A stretch of DNA of 64,000 nucleotides from Rhodopseudomonas sp. GTDB lineage: Bacteria > Pseudomonadota > Alphaproteobacteria > Rhizobiales > Xanthobacteraceae. Shown here piece after piece: positions 1 through 11,799 of the stretch. Location of the stretch: positions 138,336 through 202,335 of the forward strand of contig NZ_JACABA010000004.1 of assembly GCF_013377015.1 (NCBI RefSeq), in the 5' to 3' direction. The position numbers and the translations under genes are program-made. Positions within the stretch are counted from its first letter, which is position 1. Every line of letters starts with the position of its first letter. The notes beneath the pieces are model-generated. The model did not search any database and had not been told where the DNA came from. It saw only the letters and a program-made list of their open reading frames with translations.

Positions 1-1361
1 GGCGTGGCCGTGGCGGCGGTCTCGGCCGGCTTCTTCGCGCCGGCCGGTTTGGCGGGCGGCTTGGCGCTCTTGGTGTCGACCGTCACCGAGACCCGGGGGT
101 CGGACTTGTCGCCCGATTTGGATTCCTTGGCCTCGGTCTGCGGCTTGGTGTCGGGCTTGGTGTCGGGCTTCTTGGCCACGCGCTTCTTCTTGCCGGGCTT
201 GCGCACCTGCTTTTCCGCATCGTCGTCGATCGCGGCAGCCAACGCGGCGCCGGTCCGCTTCGGTCCGGTGTAAACCACCACGGGTTCGGTCGCCTCCGGC
301 GCAGCCGCGATCATGTCGACCGGCCGCAGCACCGGCGGCTGCAGGCCGGCGGTGAAGAAGGCCAGCGCCGGCGAGCCGGCATTGGCGACGTTCTCGTCCT
401 CGGGCGCTTCGTCGCTAGACGGCCGCTTGCGCTTGCCGCCGCACATCTCGTCGCGCAGATTCGGCGGCGCGGCGGCGATCGGCGCCAGATTGTCGACGGT
501 GCCGAGCGCCGGCATCAGCCAGGACAGCGAATTGTTGGCAAAGCCGCGCTCGAGCATCTGCGCCGCCTTCACGGCGCGGTCCTGGCCCGACGACGCGCCG
601 AGCACCACCGCGATCAGGCGCCGGCCGTTGCGGGTCGCACTGGCGACCAGATTGTAGCCGGAGGCGCAGATGAACCCGGTCTTGAATCCGTCGGCGCCGG
701 GATAGCGGCCGATCAGCCGGTTGAAATTATGGGTTACCCGGCGCCCGAACTTGATCGCCGGAATATGCACGAAGTACTCGTATTCCGGCAGGTCGCGGAT
801 GATCGCGCGCGCCAGGATCCCGAGGTCACGGGCCGAGGTAATCTGGCCTTCGGCCGGCAACCCGTTCGGGTTGACGTAGCTGGTCTGGGTCATGCCGAGC
901 CTTGCGGCGGCCCGGTTCATCTGCGCGGAGAACCCGTCGATCGAGCCGCCGACGCCTTCGGCCAGTACCACGGCCATGTCGTTGGCCGATTTTACCATCA
1001 TCATCTTCAGCGCGTTGTCGACGGTGACCTGGGTGCCGGGTCGGAAGCCCATCTTGGACGGCGACTGCGCCGCCGCGACCGGCGATACCGTGAGCAAGGT
1101 GTCGAGCGTAAGCCGTCCTTCCTTCACCGCGGTGAGGGTGACGTAGGCGGTCATCATCTTGGTCACCGATGCCGGATACCACGGGTAGGTGGCGTTCTCC
1201 GACTGCAGCACCTTGCCGGTTTCGGCCTCGATCAGCAGCAGCGCTTCGGCGCGAGCCGATCGCGGCACGACGACCGTCGCGATCAGCGCCGCGACGACAA
1301 TGATCCAGGCGAGTTGCGATCTGAACGACGAACTGCGAGTCAGCGTGGGGAGGAAATGCAC
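1..1361 (-). CDS. D-alanyl-D-alanine carboxypeptidase (family S11), 3' end outside window
   Basis: Low-molecular-weight penicillin-binding protein that removes the terminal D-Ala from peptidoglycan pentapeptides in the periplasm. Read on the minus strand from a GTG at 1361, residues 1-38 form a signal peptide (hydrophobic run ending A-R-A). The three penicillin-binding motifs are present: S65-V-T-K68, S125-A-N127 and K227-T-G229. Beyond about residue 310 the chain becomes a low-complexity Lys/Ala/Pro/Asp-rich tail that is still open at base 1, so about 453 residues are visible and the C-terminus is missing. The GTG was chosen because it begins exactly at the signal peptide and no ATG lies nearby in frame; the ribosome site (AAAGGA, 13 nt upstream) is weak. 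The family call is firm; which DacA/C/F paralogue it is cannot be said. Confidence 0.9.
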   Translation of the reverse strand, partial: MHFLPTLTRSSSFRSQLAWIIVVAALIATVVVPRSARAEALLLIEAETGKVLQSENATYPWYPASVTKMMTAYVTLTAVKEGRLTLDTLLTVSPVAAAQSPSKMGFRPGTQVTVDNALKMMMVKSANDMAVVLAEGVGGSIDGFSAQMNRAAARLGMTQTSYVNPNGLPAEGQITSARDLGILARAIIRDLPEYEYFVHIPAIKFGRRVTHNFNRLIGRYPGADGFKTGFICASGYNLVASATRNGRRLIAVVLGASSGQDRAVKAAQMLERGFANNSLSWLMPALGTVDNLAPIAAAPPNLRDEMCGGKRKRPSSDEAPEDENVANAGSPALAFFTAGLQPPVLRPVDMIAAAPEATEPVVVYTGPKRTGAALAAAIDDDAEKQVRKPGKKKRVAKKPDTKPDTKPQTEAKESKSGDKSDPRVSVTVDTKSAKPPAKPAGAKKPAETAATAT

Positions 1362-1539
1362 AATCCGATTCCGGTCCTTTGAGACCTCGCACGACGGAGG
1401 TCTTGTCGGTTGACGTTCGGGTTCAAGCGCGTCCGGCCACACTTGGGCACAGCAAGGGCGAACCTATACCGGCTTGCGCTCTCAGAACAGAGCTTGGGAA
1501 AACTATTCGGGGATGAAAGGGGCCAAAGTTCGACCTTGC

Positions 1540-3348
<1,809 letters not shown>

Positions 3349-3717
3349 GGCCGGCCCTGGTGATGCGGATTTGGCTATCGTTAGAACATTTCACGGCACA
3401 GAGGAATTCGGTTCCATCGGCCTGGCGGCGTGGACGTGACGCCGGGCGGCAACGTGCCGCAGCCGGGGCGGGGAGCGAATCGGGCGGCCGGGCGGCCGCA
3501 TTTCTCCTCGAAATATAGGCTGCGGCGGGTCTTCGCGGCGTTCCGCGCCGGGTTCCAACTATCGGAACTCAAAGCAACATTTCTGCCATGCAGGTATCCT
3601 GGTCTTGATCTCTGTCAAGCGCCCTTGACGGGTGGAGTGACATGATCACCATGCGCAACACGAACCGAACCTGGGACCGATCGCGAGCCCGTTGCGCCGT
3701 TCACTTGGAGCCTTGCC
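3349..3717. other. Divergent intergenic region between ndvA and the nuo operon
   Basis: A 369-bp non-coding stretch. Its right part holds the nuo control region described separately (FixK/FNR-type box at 3605-3618, CATGAT as a possible -10 at 3641-3646). The left part, about 3349-3600, should hold the ndvA promoter, but I see no clear motif there. Short reading frames on both strands show no recognisable protein. Confidence 0.6.
3605..3618 (+). promoter_or_regulatory. FixK/FNR-type operator of the nuo operon
   Basis: TTGAT-CTCT-GTCAA, a full match to the FixK/FNR palindrome. It is directly followed by CTTGAC at 3624-3629, which forms a second palindrome with GTCAAG (3614-3619, 4-nt spacer). 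CATGAT at 3641-3646 would place the transcript start near 3653, putting the box centre at -41.5, the classic class II activator position. The nuoA start is 65 bp further on. Confidence 0.75.
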
Positions 3718-4107
3718 GTGGGTGACCTGATCTTTCCCATCAATCCCGATGCCGCGCTCGGCATTCACGTCGCGCTGTCGGCCGGGATCGTCGCGGCGAT
3801 CATCGCGGTCGCGGCCTGGCTACGCGAAAGGCGAGCGGGCGCCCGCGCCGACGTTCCGTACGAAGGCGGCGTGCTGCCGGCGGCGCCGCCGCAGGGGCCG
3901 CTGAACGCGCCGTATTTCCTGATCGCGGCGTTGTTCGTGATTTTCGACATGGAGGCGGCGATCCTGTTTGCCTGGGCGGTGGCGGCCCGCGACACCGGCT
4001 GGCTCGGCCTGATCGAAGCCGCGGTGTTCATCGGCGTGCTGCTGCTGGCGCTGGTTTATCTATGGGTCGACGGCGCGCTCGACTGGTCGACGAGGCGGCG
4101 CAAATGA
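3718..4107 (+). CDS. nuoA: NADH:quinone oxidoreductase subunit A
   Basis: Small membrane subunit of the proton-pumping arm of complex I, 129 residues with three predicted transmembrane helices (about 14-35, 66-88, 97-117). The conserved loop between helices 1 and 2 (VPYEGGVLP) and the [19 protein letters not shown] segment with its acidic pair identify it. It begins with GTG, preceded by TTGGAG nine bases upstream. It is the first gene of the operon, and its stop overlaps the nuoB start by four bases (ATGA). Confidence 0.95.
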   Translation: MGDLIFPINPDAALGIHVALSAGIVAAIIAVAAWLRERRAGARADVPYEGGVLPAAPPQGPLNAPYFLIAALFVIFDMEAAILFAWAVAARDTGWLGLIEAAVFIGVLLLALVYLWVDGALDWSTRRRK

Positions 4108-4721
4108 GCTTTTCCCCGCAAGGCCCGGTCGAGCAGGTCTCGGTCGAAGAGCATATGGCGCGCAGCAATTTGTTCACGCGTCTTGAAGACCTGACGGCGT
4201 GGTCGCGCAAGAACAGCCTGTGGCCGTTCAATTTCGGGCTGTCGTGCTGCTACGTCGAGCAGGTCACGGTGCTGACGCCGGTCTACGACCAGGCCCGGTT
4301 CGGCGCCGAGGTGATCCGCGCCTCGCCGCGGCAGGCCGATCTCTTAGTGGTGTCCGGCACCGTGTTTCACAAGATGGCGGCGCCGCTGCTGCGGTTGTAC
4401 GAACAGATGCGAGCGCCGCGCTGGGTGATCTCGATGGGCGCCTGCGCCAATTCGGGCGGCATGTACGACATCTATTCGGTGGTGCAGGGCGTCGATCGCT
4501 TCATTCCGGTCGACGTCTATATTCCCGGCTGCCCGCCGCGGCCGGAAGCGATGCTCGATGCGCTGATCATGCTGCAGCAGCAGGTCGGCACCGAGCGGCG
4601 GCCGCTCGGTGTCACCGTCGGCAACAGTGCCGGGCTCGGTTTCGACGCGCCGCGACGGCGCGACGAGCGCCGCGACGTCCGCATGGCGCAGACGCTGCTC
4701 GACCCGCCGGAGACGTTGTGA
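4104..4721 (+). CDS. nuoB: NADH:quinone oxidoreductase subunit B (N2 cluster subunit)
   Basis: Peripheral-arm subunit that carries the terminal [4Fe-4S] cluster N2, from which electrons pass to quinone. 205 residues. The four cluster ligands are visible: the tandem C48-C49, C114 ([10 protein letters not shown]) and C143 (IPGCPPRPE). The ATG at 4104 overlaps the nuoA stop; a longer in-frame reading from 4062 exists but runs inside nuoA and is rejected. The C-terminus after about residue 165 is Arg/Asp-rich and less conserved. The overlap with nuoCD is again four bases (GTGA). Confidence 0.95.
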   Translation: MSFSPQGPVEQVSVEEHMARSNLFTRLEDLTAWSRKNSLWPFNFGLSCCYVEQVTVLTPVYDQARFGAEVIRASPRQADLLVVSGTVFHKMAAPLLRLYEQMRAPRWVISMGACANSGGMYDIYSVVQGVDRFIPVDVYIPGCPPRPEAMLDALIMLQQQVGTERRPLGVTVGNSAGLGFDAPRRRDERRDVRMAQTLLDPPETL

Positions 4722-6463
4722 GCGCGGCCGGAGTCGTCAGCGACCTCCGCGCGCGGTTCGGGCCCGCGGTACTGGCCGAGCAGGTCACGCGCGACTCGTT
4801 TCCGACGTTGTGGATCGCGACCGACGCCGCGCCGGCAGTGCATCGGTTCCTGAAGCACGAGATCGAGCAGCCATTCCGGATGCTCGCTGATCTGTGGGCG
4901 ATCGACGAGACCGCGCGGCAGCACCGCGACGGTCAGCCGCCGTCGGGTGTCACCGTCGCCAGCCACCTGATCTCGCATGACCGCAACGCCGACATTCGGC
5001 TCAAGGTGCCGCTCGAAGCCGATTATCCGCGCGCGCAATCGATCGCCGGCGTGTTTCCCAACGCCGAATGGTACGAGCGCGAAGCATTCGACATGTTCGG
5101 CGTCGAGTTCGTCGGCCGGCCGCACCATCTGCGCATCCTGCTGCCGCCCGGTTGGGAAGGCCATCCGATGCGCAAGGACCAGCCCGGCCGCGCCACCGAA
5201 CGCGCGCCGTTCAACATGACCGCCGCTCTGTTCGATGCCAAGGAACATGCGCTGGCGGCCAATCCGCAGGCATTCGGGCTGCCGACCCAGCGCGACGGCG
5301 TCGAATTGATGATCCTGAACTATGGCCCGCACAGCATGGCGACGCATGGCGTGTTTCGCGTCGTGCTGGCGCTCGACGGCGAGGAGATCGTCGCGGCAAG
5401 GCCCGACATCGGCTTTCATCACCGCGGCGCCGAGAAGATGGCGGAGCGGCAGAACTGGCACAGCTTCCTGCCCTACACCGACCGGGTCGATTACCTCGGC
5501 GGGGTGATGGGCGAACTACCGTATCTGCAGGCGGTGGAAAAACTCTGCGGCATCACCGTGCCGGATCGCGCCATGATGGTGCGGGTGATGCTGTCGGAAT
5601 TCTTCCGCATCATGAATCACCTGCTGTTCTACGGCACCATGGCGCAGGACACCGGCGCGATGTCGCCGGTGTTCTACATGTTCACCGACCGCGAGCACGC
5701 CTATCGGGTGATCGAGGCGATCACCGGCGCGCGGATGCATCCGTGCTTCTTCCGGATCGGCGGCTTGTCGATGGACTTGCCGGTCGGCTGGGAGCAGATG
5801 GTCCGCGACTTCCTCGACTGGATGCCGTCGCGGCTCGACGATTATGACGGCATGGTGTTGCGCAACGAGATTTTTCGCGCCCGCACCGTCGGCGTCGCCG
5901 AATACGACACCGCGGTGGCGCTGGACTGGGGCGTCACCGGGCCGGGGCTGCGCGCCACCGGCTTGGGCTGGGACCTGCGCAAGGCGCGGCCCTATTGCGG
6001 CTTCGAGAATTTCGAATTCGACGTGCCGGTCGGCGTGCGCGGCGATTGCTTCGACCGCACCAAAGTGCGGGTCGAGGAAATGCGCCAGTCGCTGCGGATC
6101 ATCCGGCAATGCGTCGACAACATGCCGGCGGGGCCGATCAAGGCCGATCATCCGCTGACCACGCCGCCGCCGCGCGAGCGCATGCTGCACGACATCGAGA
6201 GCATGATCCATCATTTCGTCGGCACCAGCTGGGGGCCGGTCGTGCCCGTCGGCGAGGCCACCGGCCAGGTCGAAACGGTGCGCGGACTGACGCAATTCTC
6301 GCTGATCTCCGACGGCGAGACCGCGAGCTACCGCACGCGGATTCGCACGCCGTCATTTCCGCATCTGCAGATGATCTCGGCGGTGGCGCCCGGGATGATG
6401 GTGGCCGATCTCGTCGCTTATCTCGGCAGCATCGACTACGTGATGTCGGACGTCGACCGATGA
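4718..6463 (+). CDS. nuoCD: NADH:quinone oxidoreductase fused subunits C and D
   Basis: A 581-residue fusion. Residues about 1-175 are the 30-kDa NuoC domain, with the family signature near 120-150 ([13 protein letters not shown], then [13 protein letters not shown]). Residues about 195-581 are the 49-kDa NuoD domain, related to the large subunit of NiFe hydrogenase, which with NuoB forms the quinone site; [12 protein letters not shown] and HRGAEKMAE are typical. The fusion is as in E. coli; most alphaproteobacterial complex I operons keep the two genes apart. The start is a GTG that overlaps the nuoB stop. A longer in-frame reading from 4199 runs through nuoB and has no merit. Confidence 0.93.
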   Translation: MSAAGVVSDLRARFGPAVLAEQVTRDSFPTLWIATDAAPAVHRFLKHEIEQPFRMLADLWAIDETARQHRDGQPPSGVTVASHLISHDRNADIRLKVPLEADYPRAQSIAGVFPNAEWYEREAFDMFGVEFVGRPHHLRILLPPGWEGHPMRKDQPGRATERAPFNMTAALFDAKEHALAANPQAFGLPTQRDGVELMILNYGPHSMATHGVFRVVLALDGEEIVAARPDIGFHHRGAEKMAERQNWHSFLPYTDRVDYLGGVMGELPYLQAVEKLCGITVPDRAMMVRVMLSEFFRIMNHLLFYGTMAQDTGAMSPVFYMFTDREHAYRVIEAITGARMHPCFFRIGGLSMDLPVGWEQMVRDFLDWMPSRLDDYDGMVLRNEIFRARTVGVAEYDTAVALDWGVTGPGLRATGLGWDLRKARPYCGFENFEFDVPVGVRGDCFDRTKVRVEEMRQSLRIIRQCVDNMPAGPIKADHPLTTPPPRERMLHDIESMIHHFVGTSWGPVVPVGEATGQVETVRGLTQFSLISDGETASYRTRIRTPSFPHLQMISAVAPGMMVADLVAYLGSIDYVMSDVDR

Positions 6464-6933
6464 CCCTGAGCCCGGCCACCAAATCCGCGATCGTCGAGGC
6501 CGCCGCCGCGCACGGCGGGCCGAAGGCCGCGATGCTGGAAGCGCTGAAACTGGTGCAGCAGGCCGAGGGCTATGTCTCGGATGCGAATCTGGCCGAAGCC
6601 GCTTTGACGCTCGGCGTTACCACCGCGGAGATCGACAGCCTCGCCACTTTCTACAGCCAGATCTTCCGCTCTCCGGTCGGCGAGACCGTGATCCTGCTGT
6701 GCGACGGCCTGAGCTGCTACCTCGGCGGCGCCGACGCGGTGCGCGATGCGGTCATGCAGAAACTCGGCATCGGCTTCGGCGAGACTACGCCGGACGGCAA
6801 GTTCACGCTGATCAACATCTGCTGCGTCGGCGGCTGCGACCGCGCGCCGGCGGCGCTGGTCGGGCCGGATCGCACGCTGGTCGGCCCGCTCAGCGCCGAT
6901 GATCTCACCGCGCTGATCGGAGGCGCGCCATGA
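6460..6933 (+). CDS. nuoE: NADH:quinone oxidoreductase subunit E
   Basis: A 157-residue thioredoxin-fold subunit of the NADH dehydrogenase module, which holds the [2Fe-2S] cluster N1a. The ligands are C81 and C86 (CDGLSC) and C122 and C126 (CVGGC). The N-terminal helical part (about residues 1-70) contains the expected LATFYSQIF segment. ATG overlaps the nuoCD stop by four bases, and its own stop overlaps nuoF in the same way, so translation of the module is probably coupled. Confidence 0.94.
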   Translation: MTLSPATKSAIVEAAAAHGGPKAAMLEALKLVQQAEGYVSDANLAEAALTLGVTTAEIDSLATFYSQIFRSPVGETVILLCDGLSCYLGGADAVRDAVMQKLGIGFGETTPDGKFTLINICCVGGCDRAPAALVGPDRTLVGPLSADDLTALIGGAP

Positions 6934-8216
6934 GCGAAACGCCGCTGACCGGCCGCGCCCGCGCCGATCGTTCGCCGCACAGCTTCGCCAAATGGCAGCG
7001 TATCGGCGGCTATCAGGCGCTGCCGCAGGCGCTGAGCCGGCACAGCCCCGACGCCATCGTGGCGATGGTCGAGGCCGCCGCATTGCGCGGGCGCGGCGGC
7101 GCCGGATTTCTCACTGGCACCAAATGGCGCTTAATGCGCGAGGGCGCCGCGAAGGCCGGCGCCGGCGCGCGCTATCTCTGCGTCAATGGCGATGAGACCG
7201 AGCCCGGCTCGTTCAAGGACCGGCTGCTGATGGAAGCGCTGCCGCATCAGCTGATCGAGGGCGCGATCATCGCCGCCTATGCAGTCGGCGCCACCGAGGT
7301 GATCGCGCTGGTGCGCGACGAATATCGCGCGGCGGCGGTGGCGCTGACCCGCGCCATCGCCGAGGCCGAAGCGGCCGGGCTGCTCGGCCGAAATATTCTC
7401 GGCTCCGGATTCGACCTGACCATGCGCGTCCACGCGTCCGCCGGCCGCTACATCGTCGGCGAGGAAACCGCGCTGATCGCCGCGATCGAGGGCGAGCGCC
7501 CGGTGCCGCGGCATCGGCCGCCCTATCCGGCGGTGAGCGGGTTGTGGGGCCGGCCGACCACGGTCAACAATGTCGAGACGCTGTCGGCGGTGCCCGCGAT
7601 CGTCGAGCGCGGCGCCGACTGGTTTCGCGGCCTGTCGCGCACCGACGAAGGCGGCACCAAGCTGTATGGCGTGTCCGGCTGCGTCGCGCGTCCGCAGCTC
7701 ATCGAGGCGCCGATGGGGACCACCGCGCGCGAGCTGATCGAGCGCGCCGGCGGCATCCGCGACGGCCGCGCACTGCTGGCGTTCCAGCCCGGCGGCGGCG
7801 CCACCGGATTTCTCGAAGCCGCCGAACTCGACGTGCCGATGGACTTCGCGCATCTGAAGAAAGTCGGCAGCGCGCTCGGCACCGGCGCGCTGATCGTGCT
7901 CGACGATCGCACCTGTCCGGTGGCGGCGATCGGCCGTCACGCGCGATTCTACGCCCGCGAAAGCTGCGGGCTGTGCACGCCGTGCCGCGACGGTCTGCCC
8001 TGGGTGTCGAAATTGCTCGACGCGCTGGAAGGGGGGCAGGGGCGGCGCGAGGATATCGAGCTGCTGCACATGCACGTCGATCTCGCCGGCCCCTCCGGCC
8101 GCAGCTTCTGCGATCTGATGGCCGGCGCGATGACGCCGCTGAAGAGCGGGCTGCAACGCTTCGGCGATGTATTCGCCGCGCATCTCGACGGCCATTGTCC
8201 GGTGGGGCGCGCATGA
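6930..8216 (+). CDS. nuoF: NADH:quinone oxidoreductase subunit F (NADH/FMN subunit)
   Basis: The 428-residue subunit that binds NADH and FMN and carries [4Fe-4S] cluster N3. The glycine-rich nucleotide loop GRGGAGFLTGTKW is at 54-66, YIVGEETAL at 174-182, and the cluster ligands are C346, C349, C352 (ESCGLCTPC) and C394. Length is normal. Four-base overlaps join it to nuoE and nuoG. With NuoE and NuoG it makes the electron-input module, so this is a true NADH-using complex rather than the ferredoxin-linked 11-subunit form. Confidence 0.95.
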   Translation: MSETPLTGRARADRSPHSFAKWQRIGGYQALPQALSRHSPDAIVAMVEAAALRGRGGAGFLTGTKWRLMREGAAKAGAGARYLCVNGDETEPGSFKDRLLMEALPHQLIEGAIIAAYAVGATEVIALVRDEYRAAAVALTRAIAEAEAAGLLGRNILGSGFDLTMRVHASAGRYIVGEETALIAAIEGERPVPRHRPPYPAVSGLWGRPTTVNNVETLSAVPAIVERGADWFRGLSRTDEGGTKLYGVSGCVARPQLIEAPMGTTARELIERAGGIRDGRALLAFQPGGGATGFLEAAELDVPMDFAHLKKVGSALGTGALIVLDDRTCPVAAIGRHARFYARESCGLCTPCRDGLPWVSKLLDALEGGQGRREDIELLHMHVDLAGPSGRSFCDLMAGAMTPLKSGLQRFGDVFAAHLDGHCPVGRA

Positions 8217-10843
8217 GCACCACCATCACCATCGACGGACGGCAAGTCGAGGCGCGGATCGGCGACGATCTGTTGTCGGTGTGCCTGTCCTACGGCATCG
8301 ACGTGCCGTATTTCTGCTGGCACGGCGCGCTCGGCTCGACCGGCGCCTGCCGGCAATGCGCGGTGCGCGTCTATGCCGGCCCCGACGATACCAAGGGGCG
8401 GATCGTGATGGCCTGCATGACGTCGATCGCGGAGGGCCAGCGCGTCGCGGTCGCCGATCCGGAGGCCGCGAATTTCCGCGCTCGGGTGATCGAATGGCTG
8501 ATGACCAATCATCCGCATGATTGCCCGACCTGCGAGGAGGCCGGCTCCTGCCATCTGCAGGACATGACCATCGCCACCGGCCATCACGTCCGCCGCTATC
8601 GCTTCACCAAGCGCACCCATCGCAACCAGGATCTCGGGCCGCTCGTGACCCACGAGATGAACCGCTGCATCGCCTGCTATCGCTGCACCCGGTTCTATCG
8701 CGACTATGCGGGCGGCCGCGACCTCGACGCGTTCGGCGCCCACAACAATGTGTATTTCGGCCGCGCCGAGGATGGCGTGTTGGAAAGCCCGTTCGCCGGC
8801 AATCTCGCCGAGGTCTGCCCGACCGGGGTGTTCAACGACAAGGGCTGGTCGGCGGACTACGCCCGCAAATGGGACATGCGCGCGACGCCGTCAATCTGCC
8901 CGCATTGCGCGGTCGGCTGCAATCTTCTGGTTGACGAGCGCGACGGAAGGGTGCGGCGGGCGCAGAACCGCTATCACGGCGCGCTCAACGGTTACTTCTT
9001 GTGCGACCGTGGCCGATACGGTCCGCTGCATGTGGTGTCGCCGCAGCGGCTGGCCGTGCCGCTGCTCGGCGGCGTCGCTGCGTCCGAGCATGACGCCACG
9101 GCGGCGGCGCATGCGGCGATCGCGGCGGGGGCGATCGGGATCGGCTCGCCGCGCGCCTCGCTGGAATCCAACTACGCGCTGCAGCGGCTGGTCGGGCCGG
9201 AGCGGTTCTTCGCCGGCGTCTCCGACGCTGAAGTCAAGCTGCTGCGGCGGATGATCGCGATCCTGCGCGCGGGCCCTGCAAAGATCGCCTCGCTGGCCGA
9301 GATCGAGGCGGCCGACGCGGTGCTGGTGCTGGGCGAGGATCTCACCAATGCGGCGCCGAGAATGGCGTTGGCGTTGCGGCAGACCGCGCGCGCCGCCGAG
9401 CGCGAATTGGCCGCGCAGAAGGGCGTGCCGCACTGGCTCGACCAGGCGGTCCACACCGCCGGCGAAGGCCGCCGCTCCCCGATCGTGCTGGCGACGTCGG
9501 CGCCCGATCCGCTGGACGACATCGCGACACTGTCGCTGCGGCTCGATGCGGAGGCGATCGCGGCGTTCGGCGTCGCGGTGGCGGCGGCGATGCGCGGCAA
9601 TGTCGCTGAAGGACTAGCCGCCGAAGGACAGGTCAAAGATATCGCCGATGTGCTCGCATCCGCGAAGTGCCCGCTGATCATTGCCGGCGCGTCGCTCGGT
9701 GCCGCCGCCATCATCGAGGCTGCGGCCGCGATCGCAGCGGCGCTGGGTAGCCGCGCCCGCATCGCGCTGATCGCACCGGAGGCCAACAGCGTTGGCCTGG
9801 CGCTGCTCGGTGGCGACGGCATCGAATCGGCGGCGGCGCTGCTCGAGAGCGGACAGGCGATGACCGCGATCGTGCTGGAGAACGATCTGTTCGAACGCGC
9901 GCCGCGCGCCGGCGTCGAGCGGCTGTTCGCCGCCGCCAAGACCGTGGTGGCGCTGGATGCACTCAACACTGAGATAACCGCGCGCGCCGCTATCGCGCTG
10001 CCGGTCGCAGCGTTCAGCGAAGCCGCCGGCACCTTCGTCAATTACGAGGGCAGGGCGCAACGCTTCTTCGCCGCCGTGCCGCCGAACCCAGCGATGCCGT
10101 CGGCGTGGCGCCGGATCGCGGCGTTCGGCGCCGGCGACTGGCACAGCCTCGATGCGCTGATCGAGGATATCGTCGCCGAGCGTCGCGATCTGGTCGGCAT
10201 CGCCACCGCGGCGCCGAACGCCGGCTTCGTGATGAGCGGCGGCAAGGTGACACGCGCGCCGCGTCCGCTGTCGGGCCGCACCGCCGACGATCGCGCCGGC
10301 CAGTTCGCCGACGCTGCGCCGCCGCAGGATCCGGATTCGCCGCTGACTTTCGGCATCAAGGGCTCGCGCGGCACCCAGGTTCCGCCGGCGCTGATCACCA
10401 GCTACAAAATGCCGGGCCTGCATTCCGCCAATGCGGTGACGCGGTTCGCGCAGGAGATCGGCGGACCGTTGCGCGGCGGCGATCCCGGCACGCTGCTGTT
10501 CGAGGCCGGCGAGGGCGCGCTGCCGCCAGCGGCTGCGAGCGATCCGATCGGCGTCGACGGACTGCTGCTGGTGCCGCTGCACGATGCGTTTTCCGGCTGG
10601 GAGCTGAGCCGCGCCAGCGCGCTGCTCGCGGCGCGCGCGCCGGCGCCGCGGCTGATGCTGCATCCCGACGATGCCGCCACGCTAGGCCTCGCCGCCGGCG
10701 CCGCGGTGCTGATCGACGGCCGGCCCTGCGGGACGAGGTTGTCGCTCGACGCCGGTCTGGCGCGCGGCGTGGTCGCGGTCAGCGTCGGCACGGTCGTGCC
10801 GCGCGGAGCGTTGCGCCGGGTCACGATCGAGGCCGCATCATGA
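8213..10843 (+). CDS. nuoG: NADH:quinone oxidoreductase subunit G
   Basis: Large iron-sulfur subunit of the electron-input module, 876 residues. The ligand sets can be read in order: [2Fe-2S] C35, C46, C49, C68; His-ligated [4Fe-4S] H100, C104, C107, C113; a second [4Fe-4S] C152, C155, C158, C202; and the extra off-path cluster N7, C229, C232, C236, C264. N7 is present in E. coli and Thermus NuoG but absent from mitochondrial-type subunits. The remainder is the molybdopterin-oxidoreductase-like domain, which here is Ala-rich and divergent. The ATG at 8213 overlaps the nuoF stop; a reading that begins at 7544 is only an extension across nuoF. Confidence 0.94.
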   Translation: MSTTITIDGRQVEARIGDDLLSVCLSYGIDVPYFCWHGALGSTGACRQCAVRVYAGPDDTKGRIVMACMTSIAEGQRVAVADPEAANFRARVIEWLMTNHPHDCPTCEEAGSCHLQDMTIATGHHVRRYRFTKRTHRNQDLGPLVTHEMNRCIACYRCTRFYRDYAGGRDLDAFGAHNNVYFGRAEDGVLESPFAGNLAEVCPTGVFNDKGWSADYARKWDMRATPSICPHCAVGCNLLVDERDGRVRRAQNRYHGALNGYFLCDRGRYGPLHVVSPQRLAVPLLGGVAASEHDATAAAHAAIAAGAIGIGSPRASLESNYALQRLVGPERFFAGVSDAEVKLLRRMIAILRAGPAKIASLAEIEAADAVLVLGEDLTNAAPRMALALRQTARAAERELAAQKGVPHWLDQAVHTAGEGRRSPIVLATSAPDPLDDIATLSLRLDAEAIAAFGVAVAAAMRGNVAEGLAAEGQVKDIADVLASAKCPLIIAGASLGAAAIIEAAAAIAAALGSRARIALIAPEANSVGLALLGGDGIESAAALLESGQAMTAIVLENDLFERAPRAGVERLFAAAKTVVALDALNTEITARAAIALPVAAFSEAAGTFVNYEGRAQRFFAAVPPNPAMPSAWRRIAAFGAGDWHSLDALIEDIVAERRDLVGIATAAPNAGFVMSGGKVTRAPRPLSGRTADDRAGQFADAAPPQDPDSPLTFGIKGSRGTQVPPALITSYKMPGLHSANAVTRFAQEIGGPLRGGDPGTLLFEAGEGALPPAAASDPIGVDGLLLVPLHDAFSGWELSRASALLAARAPAPRLMLHPDDAATLGLAAGAAVLIDGRPCGTRLSLDAGLARGVVAVSVGTVVPRGALRRVTIEAAS

Positions 10844-11799
10844 TCGGGATGCTGATCACCGCGACCATCTCGGTCACCATGATCATGGTGCTGCTGGTGG
10901 TCGCCGGCACCTTCACCTGGGTGGAGCGGCGGCTGCTGGCCTTCGTGCAGGAGCGGCTCGGGCCGAACCGGGTCGGCCCGTTCGGCTTCCTGCAATGGGT
11001 TGCCGACACGGTGAAGATTCTCACCAAGGAGGATCGGCCGCCGCCCGGCGCCGATCCTGGGGCCTACTACCTCGCCCCCGCGGTCGGCGCGACGCCGATC
11101 CTGGCCGGCTTCGGCGTGGTGGTGTTCGGCGATGGGCTGACGCTCGCCGCCGTCGATGTCGGCGTGATGTTTCTGCTCGGCATGATGGGCCTCACTGTCT
11201 ACGCCGTGGTGCTCGGCGCCTGGGCGTCGCACAGCCGCTACGCGCTGATGGGCGGCATGCGGGCGGCGGCGCAAATGCTGGCCTATGAGGCGTTTCTCGG
11301 GCTGTCGCTGATGGGCGTGGTGATGCTGGCGGGCTCGCTGTCGATGACGGCTATCGTCGAGGCGCAGCGCGACGTCTGGTTCGTGGTGCTGCAGCCGCTC
11401 GGCGCGGCGCTGTTCTGCATCGCCGGCGTCGCCGCCGCGCACCGGCTGCCGTTCGACCTGCCGGAATCCGAAAACGATCTGGTCGCCGGCTATCTCACCG
11501 AATATTCCGGGATGTCGTTCGGGCTGTTCTTTCTAGGCGAATATCTCGCGGTGCTGCTGGTGTCGGCGCTGGCGGTGACGCTGTTCTTCGGCGGCTGGCA
11601 CGGCCCGTTTCTGCCCGGCGCGGTCTGGTTCGGGTTGAAAACCGGCGTGATCGCGGTGGTGTTCGTTTGGATCCGCGCCACGCTGCCGCGGCCGCGCTAC
11701 GACCAGTTGCTGAATTTCGCCTGGAAGATCGCGCTGCCGCTGGCGCTGCTCAATCTGCTGCTGACCGGCGTGATCGTGGTGGCGAGGAGCGCGTCATGA
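10840..11799 (+). CDS. nuoH: NADH:quinone oxidoreductase subunit H
   Basis: A 319-residue, eight-helix membrane subunit that joins the peripheral and membrane arms and helps form the quinone chamber. The family features are present: [19 protein letters not shown] early, a central loop with [15 protein letters not shown], and a C-terminal [11 protein letters not shown] segment. ATG overlaps the nuoG stop by four bases. A longer in-frame reading from 10105 lies inside nuoG and is not real. Confidence 0.95.
   Translation: MIGMLITATISVTMIMVLLVVAGTFTWVERRLLAFVQERLGPNRVGPFGFLQWVADTVKILTKEDRPPPGADPGAYYLAPAVGATPILAGFGVVVFGDGLTLAAVDVGVMFLLGMMGLTVYAVVLGAWASHSRYALMGGMRAAAQMLAYEAFLGLSLMGVVMLAGSLSMTAIVEAQRDVWFVVLQPLGAALFCIAGVAAAHRLPFDLPESENDLVAGYLTEYSGMSFGLFFLGEYLAVLLVSALAVTLFFGGWHGPFLPGAVWFGLKTGVIAVVFVWIRATLPRPRYDQLLNFAWKIALPLALLNLLLTGVIVVARSAS

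Noticed and set aside
4199-6463. 754-residue reading of nuoCD
   Set aside because: The first 173 codons overlap nuoB out of frame and show no NuoC similarity; similarity starts at the GTG at 4718.
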